Positions 35,067-43,785 of a stretch of DNA of 64,000 nt are shown here, in pieces. Source of the DNA: Thalassobellus citreus (lineage in GTDB: Bacteria; Bacteroidota; Bacteroidia; Flavobacteriales; Flavobacteriaceae); contig NZ_JBISCC010000126.1 in assembly GCF_044385915.1 (NCBI RefSeq), positions 124,001 to 188,000 on the forward strand, written 5' to 3'. A model generated the notes under the pieces. That model was not told the origin of the DNA. It did no database searches and worked only from the letters and a program-made list of their open reading frames with translations. Position 1 is the stretch's first letter, and every line of letters begins with the position of its first letter. The translations under genes were made by a program, and so were the position numbers.

Positions 35067-36188
35067 ATGGAAAAACAAAAAATCAATATTTTGTGCGTAT
35101 TGCCTGTTTTAGGTCAACCCAGAAATTCAAAAAGAATTTTGATGCTAAAAAAAGGGGGATTTAATGTTAGAGTTGCTGCCTTTCAAAGAGATTACCATCA
35201 GGGTCGAATGCCAGATTGTGAAGTTAAAATTCTTGGAAAAATATCTCATGGCAAATTTCTTTTAAGAATTTTCAAAATAATCTATGCTTTACCAATTTTA
35301 AGAGCCGAAATAAAAGATTGCAAAATCATTTATGCTTCAGGTTCAGATATGGCTTATATGGCAGTAATTGCATCTTTTGGGTTGAGAAAAAAGATAGTTC
35401 TCGAAACAGGAGATATAAGAAAAATTCAAGTAAAGAGTGGAATTAAAGGCTTTTTTATTAGAAAGATTGATGCGTTTTTTTTAAGTAGATGCTCTTTATT
35501 GATAGCAACAGCAAAAGGGTTTGTAGATGAGTATTATAGGAAATGGTTGAAAACCAATGTTCCTTCTTTAATTTTAGAAAACAAATTAGAGCATAATTAT
35601 TTTGCCAATACTATTAAACCAAATAATAACAAAATTACAATAGGTTATTTTGGTTTATTAAGATGTCATTGGTCATGGCAAGTTCTTAAAAAATTGGCTC
35701 AAGAAAACTCAGATAAAATAGAAATTATTGTTGCTGGTTATCCAATTAATTCAATAGATTTATTTACTGAATCTAAAGAAATAAACAGCATTAATTATTT
35801 AGGTGAATATAAATCTCCCGAAGACCTTCCTTCGTTATACGGAAAAGTAGATATTGTTTGGGCATGTTATCCATTTCCAAAAAAAACAGAATGGAATTGG
35901 AAATGGGCTAGAACAAATAGGTATTACGAAAGCTTATGTTATAAAAAACCTATGATTAGTCTAGAAAATAGTGGAGATTCAGCTTCTGTAATGAAATATA
36001 ATTTGGGAAAAATAATTCCTTTAGAGAAGAATATAGAAAAAGTTGCAGATATTTTGAGCAACTTAAACCAAGAAGAAATTAGGACTTGGACTGAGAATGT
36101 ATTTAAACTTCCTGAAAATATTTATGTTTATTCAAAAGAGCATATAGAACTTAAAAACACATTATTAGAAGTATTAGATAATAAATGA
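35067..36188 (+). CDS. Glycosyltransferase, GT-B fold (GT4-like)
   Basis: 373 aa, soluble or peripheral. The N-terminal half opens with INILCVLPVLGQPRNSKRILML. The C-terminal half starts with ITIGYFGLLRCHWSWQVL and ends with the donor-site segment TNRYYESLCYKKPMISLENSG, an E-x7-E-like arrangement. The usual GT4 motif is degenerate. The gene is followed by a 150-bp gap, then the oxidoreductase gene. Confidence 0.8.
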   Translation: MEKQKINILCVLPVLGQPRNSKRILMLKKGGFNVRVAAFQRDYHQGRMPDCEVKILGKISHGKFLLRIFKIIYALPILRAEIKDCKIIYASGSDMAYMAVIASFGLRKKIVLETGDIRKIQVKSGIKGFFIRKIDAFFLSRCSLLIATAKGFVDEYYRKWLKTNVPSLILENKLEHNYFANTIKPNNNKITIGYFGLLRCHWSWQVLKKLAQENSDKIEIIVAGYPINSIDLFTESKEINSINYLGEYKSPEDLPSLYGKVDIVWACYPFPKKTEWNWKWARTNRYYESLCYKKPMISLENSGDSASVMKYNLGKIIPLEKNIEKVADILSNLNQEEIRTWTENVFKLPENIYVYSKEHIELKNTLLEVLDNK

Positions 36189-36338
36189 AAAGGTGATATA
36201 ATCAATACAAAATTTAATTTGTTCTTATAAATTAGGTTTGCTTTAGATAGATATAAAAGAAATCTCGTAAGATTAGAATACAATTTTTAGCAAAAAGGAA
36301 AGAACAAGAAACAGTAATAAAAATTAGAAAATCAATAA

Positions 36339-38459
36339 ATGAAACAAATCATACAAGACCTTAAAAACGGAGAAACCATTTTGGAAGAAGTACCAGTGCC
36401 TATGGTAAAATCGGGTCATGTGCTTATTAAAACTACAAAATCTTTAGTGTCATTAGGGACTGAAAGAATGCTGGTTGAATTTGGTAAAGCAAATTTCATT
36501 CAGAAAGCTCGTCAGCAACCAGATAAAGTAAAAATGGTTCTTGATAAGGTGAAAACAGATGGTTTAAAACCAACTATAGATGCTGTTTTTAACAAACTAA
36601 ATCAACCATTACCATTAGGTTATTGTAATGTAGGAGAGGTTGTCGCTGTTGGTAAAGGTGTTTTAGAGTTTAAAGTGGGCGACCGTGTAGCATCTAATGG
36701 AAATCATGTAGAATATGTTAATGTTCCGAAAAATTTAGCAGCAAAAATTCCAGATAATGTAACAAATGAAGAGGCTTGTTTTACAGTAATAGGATCCATA
36801 GGTTTACAAGGTATAAGGTTGATAAATCCAACTTTTGGAGAAACCATTGTGGTTGTTGGTTTGGGACTTATAGGTTTAGTAACTGCTGAGTTATTATTAG
36901 CAAATGGCTGTAATGTAATAGGGTTTGATTTTGATAAAGAAAAAATAAAAATTGCTAAAGCTAAAGGAATAATAGCTGTAAACCCTGGAGAAGGAACTGA
37001 TCAAGTTAAATTTGTAGAATCTTATACTAACGGTATTGGTGCCGATGGTGTTATTATTACGGCTTCTAATAAAAGTAATGAAATTATTTCTCAATCTGCT
37101 AATATGTGTAGGCAAAGAGGTAGAATTGTTCTTGTTGGTGTTATTGGGCTCGATATAAGTAGGGCTGATTTTTTTAAAAAGGAAATTTCTTTTCAAGTAT
37201 CTTGTTCTTATGGTCCAGGACGATATGATGAAGAGTATGAGCAAAAAGGACATGATTATCCAGTAGGGCATGTTAGGTGGACAGAGAAAAGAAATTTTGA
37301 AGCTGTACTTTCAGCTATTTCAAAAGGGACTTTAGATGTTGAACCTTTAATTACTGAGCGTATTTCGTTGCTGGATTATAAGAAGATTTATGGAGACATG
37401 AAAAACTCTAAATCTATAGCTTCTATTATAGAGTATAATATAACCGAAGAGCCAAAATCTACAGTTGAAATTTTAGAAAAATCCTTTGAAGGGAAACAAG
37501 GTGTTATTGGTATTGTAGGATCAGGAAACTTCACGAGTTCTACTATCCTTCCTAGTCTAAAAAAGATTAATGCAGATGTAAAATATATTGCTAGTTCTGG
37601 GGGGCTATCATCTACTATTATGGCAAAGCAGCATAATATTGCTAAGTCTACTTCAAATTATCAGGAGATTTTAAAAGATGAAGATGTTGATTTAGTTTTA
37701 ATTACAACACAGCATAATATGCATGCTACTATGGTTTTAGAAACTATAAAAGCAAATAAAAGTGTATTTGTTGAAAAACCATTGGCACTCACCAATGTTG
37801 AATTAGAAGAAATTATTGAGGCATATAATAAACAAAATGTAAATGTCTCGGTAGGCTTTAATAGGCGTTTTGCCCCCATTGCAAAGAAAATGAAAAAACT
37901 TTTGGGAAGTGATAATACACCTATTAACATTGTAGCAACCATGAATGCTGGTTTTATACCAGCTGAGGTTTGGGTTCATGATATGGAAGTTGGTGGGGGA
38001 AGAATTATAGGTGAAGCTTGCCATTATATAGACTTATGTTCTTATTTTACTGGTAGTAAAGTAAAAGCCGTTTGTATGAATGCTATGGGGACTAGCCCTG
38101 AAGAAAATACAGATAATGCTAGTATCCTTTTAAAGTATGAAAATGGATCTAATGCTGTAATAAATTATTTTTCAAATGGTAGTAAGTCTTATTCTAAGGA
38201 ACGTGTTGAAGTTTATTCTCAAGAACGTACACTTGTTATGGACAATTGGAGAAAATTAAAGTCATTTGGTTTTAAAACCAAGAATAATATATCAAGCAAA
38301 CAAGATAAAGGGCATTATAATCAGTTTGCTGAGCTTATTAAGCACCAAAAAATAGGAGGAACTCCTATAATCTCTTTTGATGAAATAATAAATACAACAA
38401 GAGCCTCTTTCGCAGCTATAGAGTCTTTAAAAAGGCAAGAATGGATTACATTAAAATAA
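36339..38459 (+). CDS. Bi-domain oxidoreductase: medium-chain dehydrogenase fused to Gfo/Idh/MocA
   Basis: 706 aa with two domains. Residues about 1-350 form a zinc-type alcohol dehydrogenase-like unit: SLGTERML, GYCNVGEVVAVG, and the Rossmann motif VVVGLGLIGLVTAELLLANG near 170. Residues about 385-706 form a Gfo/Idh/MocA oxidoreductase: GIVGSGNFTSSTILPSL, VFVEKPLALTNVELEE, and GGGRIIGEACHYIDL. Such fusions are typical of exopolysaccharide loci, next to heparinase II/III-like genes as here, and probably modify a sugar. It overlaps the next gene by 19 bp. Confidence 0.9.
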   Translation: MKQIIQDLKNGETILEEVPVPMVKSGHVLIKTTKSLVSLGTERMLVEFGKANFIQKARQQPDKVKMVLDKVKTDGLKPTIDAVFNKLNQPLPLGYCNVGEVVAVGKGVLEFKVGDRVASNGNHVEYVNVPKNLAAKIPDNVTNEEACFTVIGSIGLQGIRLINPTFGETIVVVGLGLIGLVTAELLLANGCNVIGFDFDKEKIKIAKAKGIIAVNPGEGTDQVKFVESYTNGIGADGVIITASNKSNEIISQSANMCRQRGRIVLVGVIGLDISRADFFKKEISFQVSCSYGPGRYDEEYEQKGHDYPVGHVRWTEKRNFEAVLSAISKGTLDVEPLITERISLLDYKKIYGDMKNSKSIASIIEYNITEEPKSTVEILEKSFEGKQGVIGIVGSGNFTSSTILPSLKKINADVKYIASSGGLSSTIMAKQHNIAKSTSNYQEILKDEDVDLVLITTQHNMHATMVLETIKANKSVFVEKPLALTNVELEEIIEAYNKQNVNVSVGFNRRFAPIAKKMKKLLGSDNTPINIVATMNAGFIPAEVWVHDMEVGGGRIIGEACHYIDLCSYFTGSKVKAVCMNAMGTSPEENTDNASILLKYENGSNAVINYFSNGSKSYSKERVEVYSQERTLVMDNWRKLKSFGFKTKNNISSKQDKGHYNQFAELIKHQKIGGTPIISFDEIINTTRASFAAIESLKRQEWITLK

Positions 38460-39697
38460 TTAATGGATCAAAAACATATATTGATCATGTAGTTTTACTA
38501 GTAAGCGGTATTTTTACCTTTTTTTTACCATTAGATTTTTATGTCTTATCGTATTTTATTGGCCTAATGGTCTTAGTTGGATTATTTCAATTTAATAAAT
38601 TAAACATTCAAGAGAATATTTATAAATATAAATACTCTTTTATGTTTTTTGTTTTTCTATTTATATGGCAATCGTTATCATTAATTTGGTCAAGTGATTT
38701 TTCAAATGGTATTAAAAGTATAGGACACAGAGCCTTTTTTATTGTAGCTCCTTTATTATTTCTTTTATTTAAAAAATGGCCTTCTGATAAAATAATTAAA
38801 ATTTTTATTATTAGTAATTTTTTAGTGTGTCTGATATGTTTTGGAAATTTAATATCATTTTTTGTAAATGAAAAAATGTACTTTATTGAAAAGACAATAA
38901 ATAAAGGAATAAGCTTAGAAACTTTTAGTTATATTTCTTATCATAGTAGTGTTAATTTTTTTCCTTTTGATGCTCATAGATTGTATTTTTCTTTTTCTCT
39001 TTTATCTTGTCTTCTCTTCATTTTTTTTTATAATAACATTATTAAATATCAATACTTACTATCATTTATATTTGTTTTTGTGATTTTTTTGCTACAGTCT
39101 AAAATATCCGTTATTCTTTTAATAATTCTATTATTTTATAAATTCTATAAAAAATTTAGACAAAGCTCTATAAAGATGAGAGTTTCAATTTTGTTTATTT
39201 CAGTTGTAATAATTTGTATAGGGTTTTATCTTTCTAAAATTAGATTTAATCATTTTATTAATGAGATAAGTGTTGTGTCAGAAAATAGAGAAGGAAGTTT
39301 AATTGAACGTTATCAATACTCTAAATGTTCAATAGAACTAATTAGAGAGTCACCCTTTTTTGGTTATGGAGTTGGTGATATTGATAATGTAATAAAGGAA
39401 AAATTAATTAAATATAACTACTCATATCTAATAGAAAAAGGAGTGTATGATCCACATAATGAATTTTTAAAGTCATATATAGGTATGGGGGTAATAGGTT
39501 TTGTGCTTTTTGTAAGTATATTTATTTGCCTTTTTTATAAGAGTTATCGAGAAAAAAATATTGTTCTTTTTTTTTATACTGGATTTGTTTTTATTATCTG
39601 TTTAATTGAACCATTTTTAAGTAGACAGGCAGGAATATTGCCTGTACTTTTTTTTGTAGGAATTATTTCAAATAAAGAAAGAAGCATAATTAAATAG
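38441..39697 (+). CDS. O-antigen ligase/polymerase (Wzy_C-type) membrane protein
   Basis: 418 aa with about 11 hydrophobic helices. The large external loop carries the Wzy_C features: ENREGSLIERYQYSKCSIELI, SPFFGYGVGDIDNVI, and the His in YDPHNEFLKSYIGMGVIG (about residues 340-357). It could ligate or polymerise the glycan; with the EpsG-like protein the locus has two such candidates. It overlaps the upstream gene by 19 bp. Two T9 runs (39021-39029, 39567-39575) occur in its hydrophobic codons. Confidence 0.87.
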   Translation: MDYIKIINGSKTYIDHVVLLVSGIFTFFLPLDFYVLSYFIGLMVLVGLFQFNKLNIQENIYKYKYSFMFFVFLFIWQSLSLIWSSDFSNGIKSIGHRAFFIVAPLLFLLFKKWPSDKIIKIFIISNFLVCLICFGNLISFFVNEKMYFIEKTINKGISLETFSYISYHSSVNFFPFDAHRLYFSFSLLSCLLFIFFYNNIIKYQYLLSFIFVFVIFLLQSKISVILLIILLFYKFYKKFRQSSIKMRVSILFISVVIICIGFYLSKIRFNHFINEISVVSENREGSLIERYQYSKCSIELIRESPFFGYGVGDIDNVIKEKLIKYNYSYLIEKGVYDPHNEFLKSYIGMGVIGFVLFVSIFICLFYKSYREKNIVLFFYTGFVFIICLIEPFLSRQAGILPVLFFVGIISNKERSIIK

Positions 39698-39703
39698 GAT
39701 TTT

Positions 39704-41278
39704 ATGGATATTAAAAAGATTTTAAATACTCTTAAATATGTTAAATTTAAACAAATTTATTATCGCCTATATTATTTTATAAGAAATAAGTTTTTCAAAT
39801 GGGATTATAATAAGAAATTAGAAAATAGTATTGAGCCTTTAGTATGGACAGATTTTATTTTATATTCAAATAGTTTTATAGGATCTAATGGATTCACTTT
39901 TCTTAATATTATTAAAGAGTTTAGTGATAAAATTGATTGGAATTATCCTAAATATGGTAAGCTATGGACTTATAACTTAAATTATTTTGATTTTTTAAAT
40001 CAAAAAGATATAGCTGTTGAACAAGGAGTTCTTTTAATTAAAAATTTTATTGAAAATGATCATCTTCTTAAAGATGGAAAAGAACCTTACCCAATTTCAT
40101 TAAGAGGTATTAATTGGATAAAGTTTATATCAAGAAATAAAATTTTAAATGAATCAATTAATCAGACTCTATATAATCATTATCAAATATTAATACATAA
40201 TTTAGAATATCATCTACTCGGTAATCACTTGTTAGAAAATAGTTATTCTTTGTTTTTTGGAGCTTATTATTTTAAAGATGAAATCTTTTATAAAAAAGCA
40301 AAAAACATATTAATAGGTGAGCTTAACGAGCAGGTATTAGATGATGGAGCACATTTTGAGTTATCACCAATGTATCATCAAATTTTATTATATCGTTTAT
40401 TAGATTGTATCAATCTAATTCAATTAAATAATTGGAAGCAAGATGAATTATTTTCCTTTTTAAAGGAAAAAGCTATTAAAATGCTTTCTTGGTTACAAAC
40501 TATAACTTATAAAAATGGAAATATCCCAATGGTAAATGATTCTGCTTATGGGATAGCTCCAAGCTCTAAAGAGATATTTAATTATGCGAAAAGTATTGAC
40601 TTAAAATGGCAATTAATCAAGCTTTCAGATTCTGGGTATAGAACCTTTAAAGAAAAGAACTATGAACTTTTTGTAGATGTTGGGAATATTGGTCCAACAT
40701 ATCAACCAGGACATGCACATTCAGATACTTTCAGTTTTGAATTATATGTAAAGAATAAACCTATAATTGTTGATTTGGGTACTTCGACGTATGAAAAAAA
40801 TAAACTTCGTCAATTAGAAAGAGAAACGGCATCGCATAATACAGTTAAAATTGGAAAAAAGGAACAGTCTCAGGTTTGGGGAGGATTTAGAGTAGCAAAT
40901 CGAGCAATAATTAGCAATTTTAATGAAAGAAAAAAAGAAGTACAAGCAACACATAATGGGTATAGGTCTTTAAATATTTTTCATACAAGAAAATTTAAGG
41001 TAGAAAATACAAGTATCATTATAAATGATTCCTTTTCAAGAAAAATTAATGAAGTACAAATTGCTTTTTTTCATTTTCATCCAGATATAAAAAACATAAA
41101 AATTTTTGAAAATAAAGTACGGCTTTTAGATGAAAAAATAAGTATGTTTTTTTGTGAAAACATTAAAAAAATTGAAATTGAATATTATAACTATGCTATT
41201 GGATTTAATAAAACAAGTCAGGCAAAAAAAATTATGGTATATTTTAATTCTTCATTAACAACACAAATAGATTTATGA
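39704..41278 (+). CDS. Heparinase II/III-like protein, no signal peptide
   Basis: 524 aa. The N-terminal half is an alpha-helical toroid (HLLGNHLLENSYSLFFGAYYF, the family's N-H-x-L-E-N block). The C-terminal half is the heparinase II/III beta-domain (PGHAHSDTFSFELYV, then SHNTVKIGKKEQSQVWGGF). Secreted family members cut uronic-acid polysaccharides, but this one starts MDIKKILNTLKYVKFKQ with no signal peptide. It sits in a biosynthetic locus beside the bi-domain oxidoreductase, so its reaction is probably on an intracellular glycan or lipid-linked intermediate. It overlaps the next gene by 4 bp. Confidence 0.85.
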   Translation: MDIKKILNTLKYVKFKQIYYRLYYFIRNKFFKWDYNKKLENSIEPLVWTDFILYSNSFIGSNGFTFLNIIKEFSDKIDWNYPKYGKLWTYNLNYFDFLNQKDIAVEQGVLLIKNFIENDHLLKDGKEPYPISLRGINWIKFISRNKILNESINQTLYNHYQILIHNLEYHLLGNHLLENSYSLFFGAYYFKDEIFYKKAKNILIGELNEQVLDDGAHFELSPMYHQILLYRLLDCINLIQLNNWKQDELFSFLKEKAIKMLSWLQTITYKNGNIPMVNDSAYGIAPSSKEIFNYAKSIDLKWQLIKLSDSGYRTFKEKNYELFVDVGNIGPTYQPGHAHSDTFSFELYVKNKPIIVDLGTSTYEKNKLRQLERETASHNTVKIGKKEQSQVWGGFRVANRAIISNFNERKKEVQATHNGYRSLNIFHTRKFKVENTSIIINDSFSRKINEVQIAFFHFHPDIKNIKIFENKVRLLDEKISMFFCENIKKIEIEYYNYAIGFNKTSQAKKIMVYFNSSLTTQIDL

Positions 41279-42468
41279 AATTATTATTTTTAACAGATAA
41301 CTTTCCTCCAGAAGTAAATGCTCCAGCAACACGGACTTATGAGCATTGTATAGAGTGGGTAAAAAAAGGAGTGGAAGTTACAGTAATTACATGTGCTCCA
41401 AACTTTCCTAAAGGGAAAGTGTTTAAAGGGTATAAAAATAAATTATTTCAAACAGAAGAGATTGATGGTATTAAAGTAATTAGAGTATGGACGTATATTT
41501 CAGAAAATAAAGGTTTTGTAAAAAGAATTTTAGATTATTTAAGTTTTATGGTATCTTCTTTTATTATTGGACTTTTTGTTAAAACTGATATAATAATTGC
41601 AACATCACCACAATTTTTTACAGCATTATCAGGTAGGTGGCTGTCTTTTTGGAAGCATAAGAAGTGGATAATGGAAGTTCGTGATCTATGGCCTGAATCA
41701 ATTAAAGCGGTTGGAGCAATGAATAAAGGTATTATAATTCAATTTTTCGAGCACTTAGAAAAAAGGATGTATAAAAGTGCTCATAAGATAGTCGTGGTTA
41801 CAGATTCGTTTAAAGAGATACTAATAGCTAAGCACAGGGTAGCTGAGACAAAAATCAAAGTTATTAAAAATGGTGTTAATAGTGATTTATTTTCCCCTAC
41901 TATTAAAGATATTGTGTTATTAAAGAAAATGGATCTTGAAGATAAATTCATCGTTGGGTATATTGGGACACATGGTATGGCTCATGGATTAGATTTTATT
42001 TTTAAATGCGCTAAGAAAATTACAGATGATAGAATTCATTTTTTGTTTTTAGGAGATGGTGCCAAAAAAGAAGAATTATTGCAATTAAAAGAAGTACTAA
42101 AATTACATAATGTTACAATGTTACCATCTGTTAAAAAATCAGAGGTTGCAAGTTATATATCAATTTTAGATATAGCCTTAGTGAATTTAAAAAACACAAA
42201 CACGTTTAAACACGTTTTACCATCTAAAATTTTTGAATTAGGTGCTATGGAAAAACCAATTTTATTGGGAGTTGAAGGAGAGGCAAAAAAATTGATTGAA
42301 AGCTATAATGTTGGAGTCTCTTTTATTCCAGAAAACGAAGTAGATTTTATAAAAAAACTTAAAGAGATACAAGTGAAATCCTTTGATAAGGAGAACTTTA
42401 AATGTTTGAAAAAAGATTTTAACAGAAAAAATCTAGCAAAAAAAATGTTAGATTTTATTAGCAAATAA
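41275..42468 (+). CDS. Family 4 glycosyltransferase (WbuB-like)
   Basis: 397 aa, GT-B fold. The N-terminal acceptor part has LTDNFPPEVNAPATRTYEH and ITCAPNFPKGKVFKGY, characteristic of the WbuB-like subgroup, and MEVRDLWPESIKAVGAM in the middle. The donor site is VGYIGTHGMAHGLDFIF and LPSKIFELGAMEKPILLG. It closes the first transcription block of the locus; a hairpin and a new promoter follow. Confidence 0.92.
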   Translation: MKLLFLTDNFPPEVNAPATRTYEHCIEWVKKGVEVTVITCAPNFPKGKVFKGYKNKLFQTEEIDGIKVIRVWTYISENKGFVKRILDYLSFMVSSFIIGLFVKTDIIIATSPQFFTALSGRWLSFWKHKKWIMEVRDLWPESIKAVGAMNKGIIIQFFEHLEKRMYKSAHKIVVVTDSFKEILIAKHRVAETKIKVIKNGVNSDLFSPTIKDIVLLKKMDLEDKFIVGYIGTHGMAHGLDFIFKCAKKITDDRIHFLFLGDGAKKEELLQLKEVLKLHNVTMLPSVKKSEVASYISILDIALVNLKNTNTFKHVLPSKIFELGAMEKPILLGVEGEAKKLIESYNVGVSFIPENEVDFIKKLKEIQVKSFDKENFKCLKKDFNRKNLAKKMLDFISK

Positions 42469-42478
42469 TGATTTGTCT

Positions 42479-42501
42479 CTAGTTTATTGGTAATAAACTA
42501 G
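42479..42501. terminator. Strong hairpin between the GT4 and wecA-like genes
   Basis: A perfect 10-bp inverted repeat (CTAGTTTATT / AATAAACTAG) with a 3-base GGT loop starts 10 bases after a stop codon. It has no T-tract, so it is either a weak terminator/RNA-stabilising hairpin or an operator for the promoter at 42513. Confidence 0.5.
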
Positions 42502-42512
42502 AACAATCTTTG

Positions 42513-42520
42513 TATTTTTG
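42513..42520 (+). promoter_or_regulatory. Promoter -7 box of the wecA-like gene
   Basis: TATTTTTG matches TAnnTTTG, 17 bases before ATG 42538. It starts a second transcription unit inside the polysaccharide locus. Confidence 0.5.
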
Positions 42521-42537
42521 TTATAAATAATAATATA

Positions 42538-43680
42538 ATGCCATTTTATTATCCCATTTTTTTTTTTGTAGGAGCATATGTTATCACATATTTAACAATT
42601 CCTAAAATTATACGTCTGGTTGAGTACAAAAAGCTCATGGATGAGCCTAATAAAAGGAGTTCACATATTAAGAGAACTCCAACCTTGGGAGGTGTGTCTT
42701 TTTTTTATACTTTAATTTTTGTTCTTTTTTTTCTTAGAAATTGGTGTGAATATGATGAATCTATATTTATAATACCTGGCTTAACAATTCTTTTTATTAT
42801 AGGATTAAAAGATGATTTGGTGGTACTTTCTCCTTATGCAAAATTAATTGCACAAATAATAGCTTTAACATTTATTATAAGTAATGAAAGTTTTACTATC
42901 CATTCATTAAATGGCTTTTTAGGAATTAATGAAATACCCATTTATATATACTATTTAATGGCTGGTTTTATAATGCTTACAATTATTAATGCCTACAATT
43001 TAATAGATGGAATAGATGGTTTAGCAGCTATTGTTGGTGTTATTATACTAATAATCTATACAACTATATTTTACATGACAAAAGAATATTTTTTTCTTTT
43101 ACTTAGTTTATCATTAAACGGATGTTTAATTGCTTTTTTAAAGTATAATTTATCTCTAAATAATGACAAGATTTTTATGGGAGATACAGGATCGCTTATA
43201 GTTGGTTTTATTATTAGCATATTAACATTGAAATTTTTGTCTTTAACTCCAGAAAAATATGATAGTTTACCTTTTTTAATAGAAAATATACCTTTAATTG
43301 CAATTAGTATTTTAATTGTTCCTTTGTTTGATACAGCAAGGGTGTTTACTATAAGAATAGCAAATAAGAAAAGTCCTTTTTCTGCGGATCGAAACCATAC
43401 ACATCATATTTTGATTGATTATTTTAAAATATCTCATAGAAAAGCAAGTTTAATAATAGGAGGTTTTAATCTAATTTTTGTTTATCTCTTTATTATATTG
43501 GGAAGCGCGTCTTATAATTTTTGGTTAGTAACAATTTTAGGTGTTACAGTGATTATATTAGGTTATTTTTTTTATCGTTTTGATTATAGTTTTACTAATA
43601 TTAGAAGGAAAATTCGGTTTAGAAAAAAAGTTGATAATGTTAAAGAAAAAGGAAAAAACATAATAAATAAGAATAAGTAA
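42538..43680 (+). CDS. MraY/WecA-family undecaprenyl-phosphate sugar-1-phosphate transferase
   Basis: 380 aa with about ten membrane helices. Transfers a HexNAc-1-phosphate from UDP-sugar to undecaprenyl phosphate, starting repeat-unit synthesis. Key motifs are DEPNKRSSHIKRTPTLGG (about residues 38-55), KDDLVVLSPYAKL, NAYNLIDGIDGLA, FMGDTGSLIVGF and DRNHTHHILIDYF. It has its own promoter. Codons 7-10 contain a run of eleven T (42557-42567). The WbaP-type protein at 44779 is a second initiating enzyme. Confidence 0.93.
   Translation: MPFYYPIFFFVGAYVITYLTIPKIIRLVEYKKLMDEPNKRSSHIKRTPTLGGVSFFYTLIFVLFFLRNWCEYDESIFIIPGLTILFIIGLKDDLVVLSPYAKLIAQIIALTFIISNESFTIHSLNGFLGINEIPIYIYYLMAGFIMLTIINAYNLIDGIDGLAAIVGVIILIIYTTIFYMTKEYFFLLLSLSLNGCLIAFLKYNLSLNNDKIFMGDTGSLIVGFIISILTLKFLSLTPEKYDSLPFLIENIPLIAISILIVPLFDTARVFTIRIANKKSPFSADRNHTHHILIDYFKISHRKASLIIGGFNLIFVYLFIILGSASYNFWLVTILGVTVIILGYFFYRFDYSFTNIRRKIRFRKKVDNVKEKGKNIINKNK
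42557..42567. repeat. T11 homopolymer in codons 7-10 of the wecA-like gene
   Basis: Eleven consecutive T encode Ile-Phe-Phe-Phe at the start of the first membrane helix. It is the longest single-base run noticed inside a gene in this window. Confidence 0.75.
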
Positions 43681-43785
43681 TATATGTTTATTATTAAAAT
43701 ATTTTTACAGAATAAAATTTTATAAAGGATTATTAAAAAGATTAATAGTTTTAGTATTTTTCTTATCACAATCAATTAACGATTA

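Noticed and set aside
36897..37271. A 124-codon antisense open frame within the bi-domain oxidoreductase gene
   Set aside because: AT-rich shadow frame without recognisable domains; the sense frame is clearly a conserved enzyme.
39021..39029. T9 runs in the Wzy_C-type gene (also 39567-39575) as phase-variation tracts
   Set aside because: They code for Phe-rich membrane helices well inside the gene in a very AT-rich region; only the T10 and T11 runs next to start codons stand out.
43681..43785. A possible small gene between the wecA-like and UXS genes
   Set aside because: Only AT-rich short frames with no start context; nothing to support coding.
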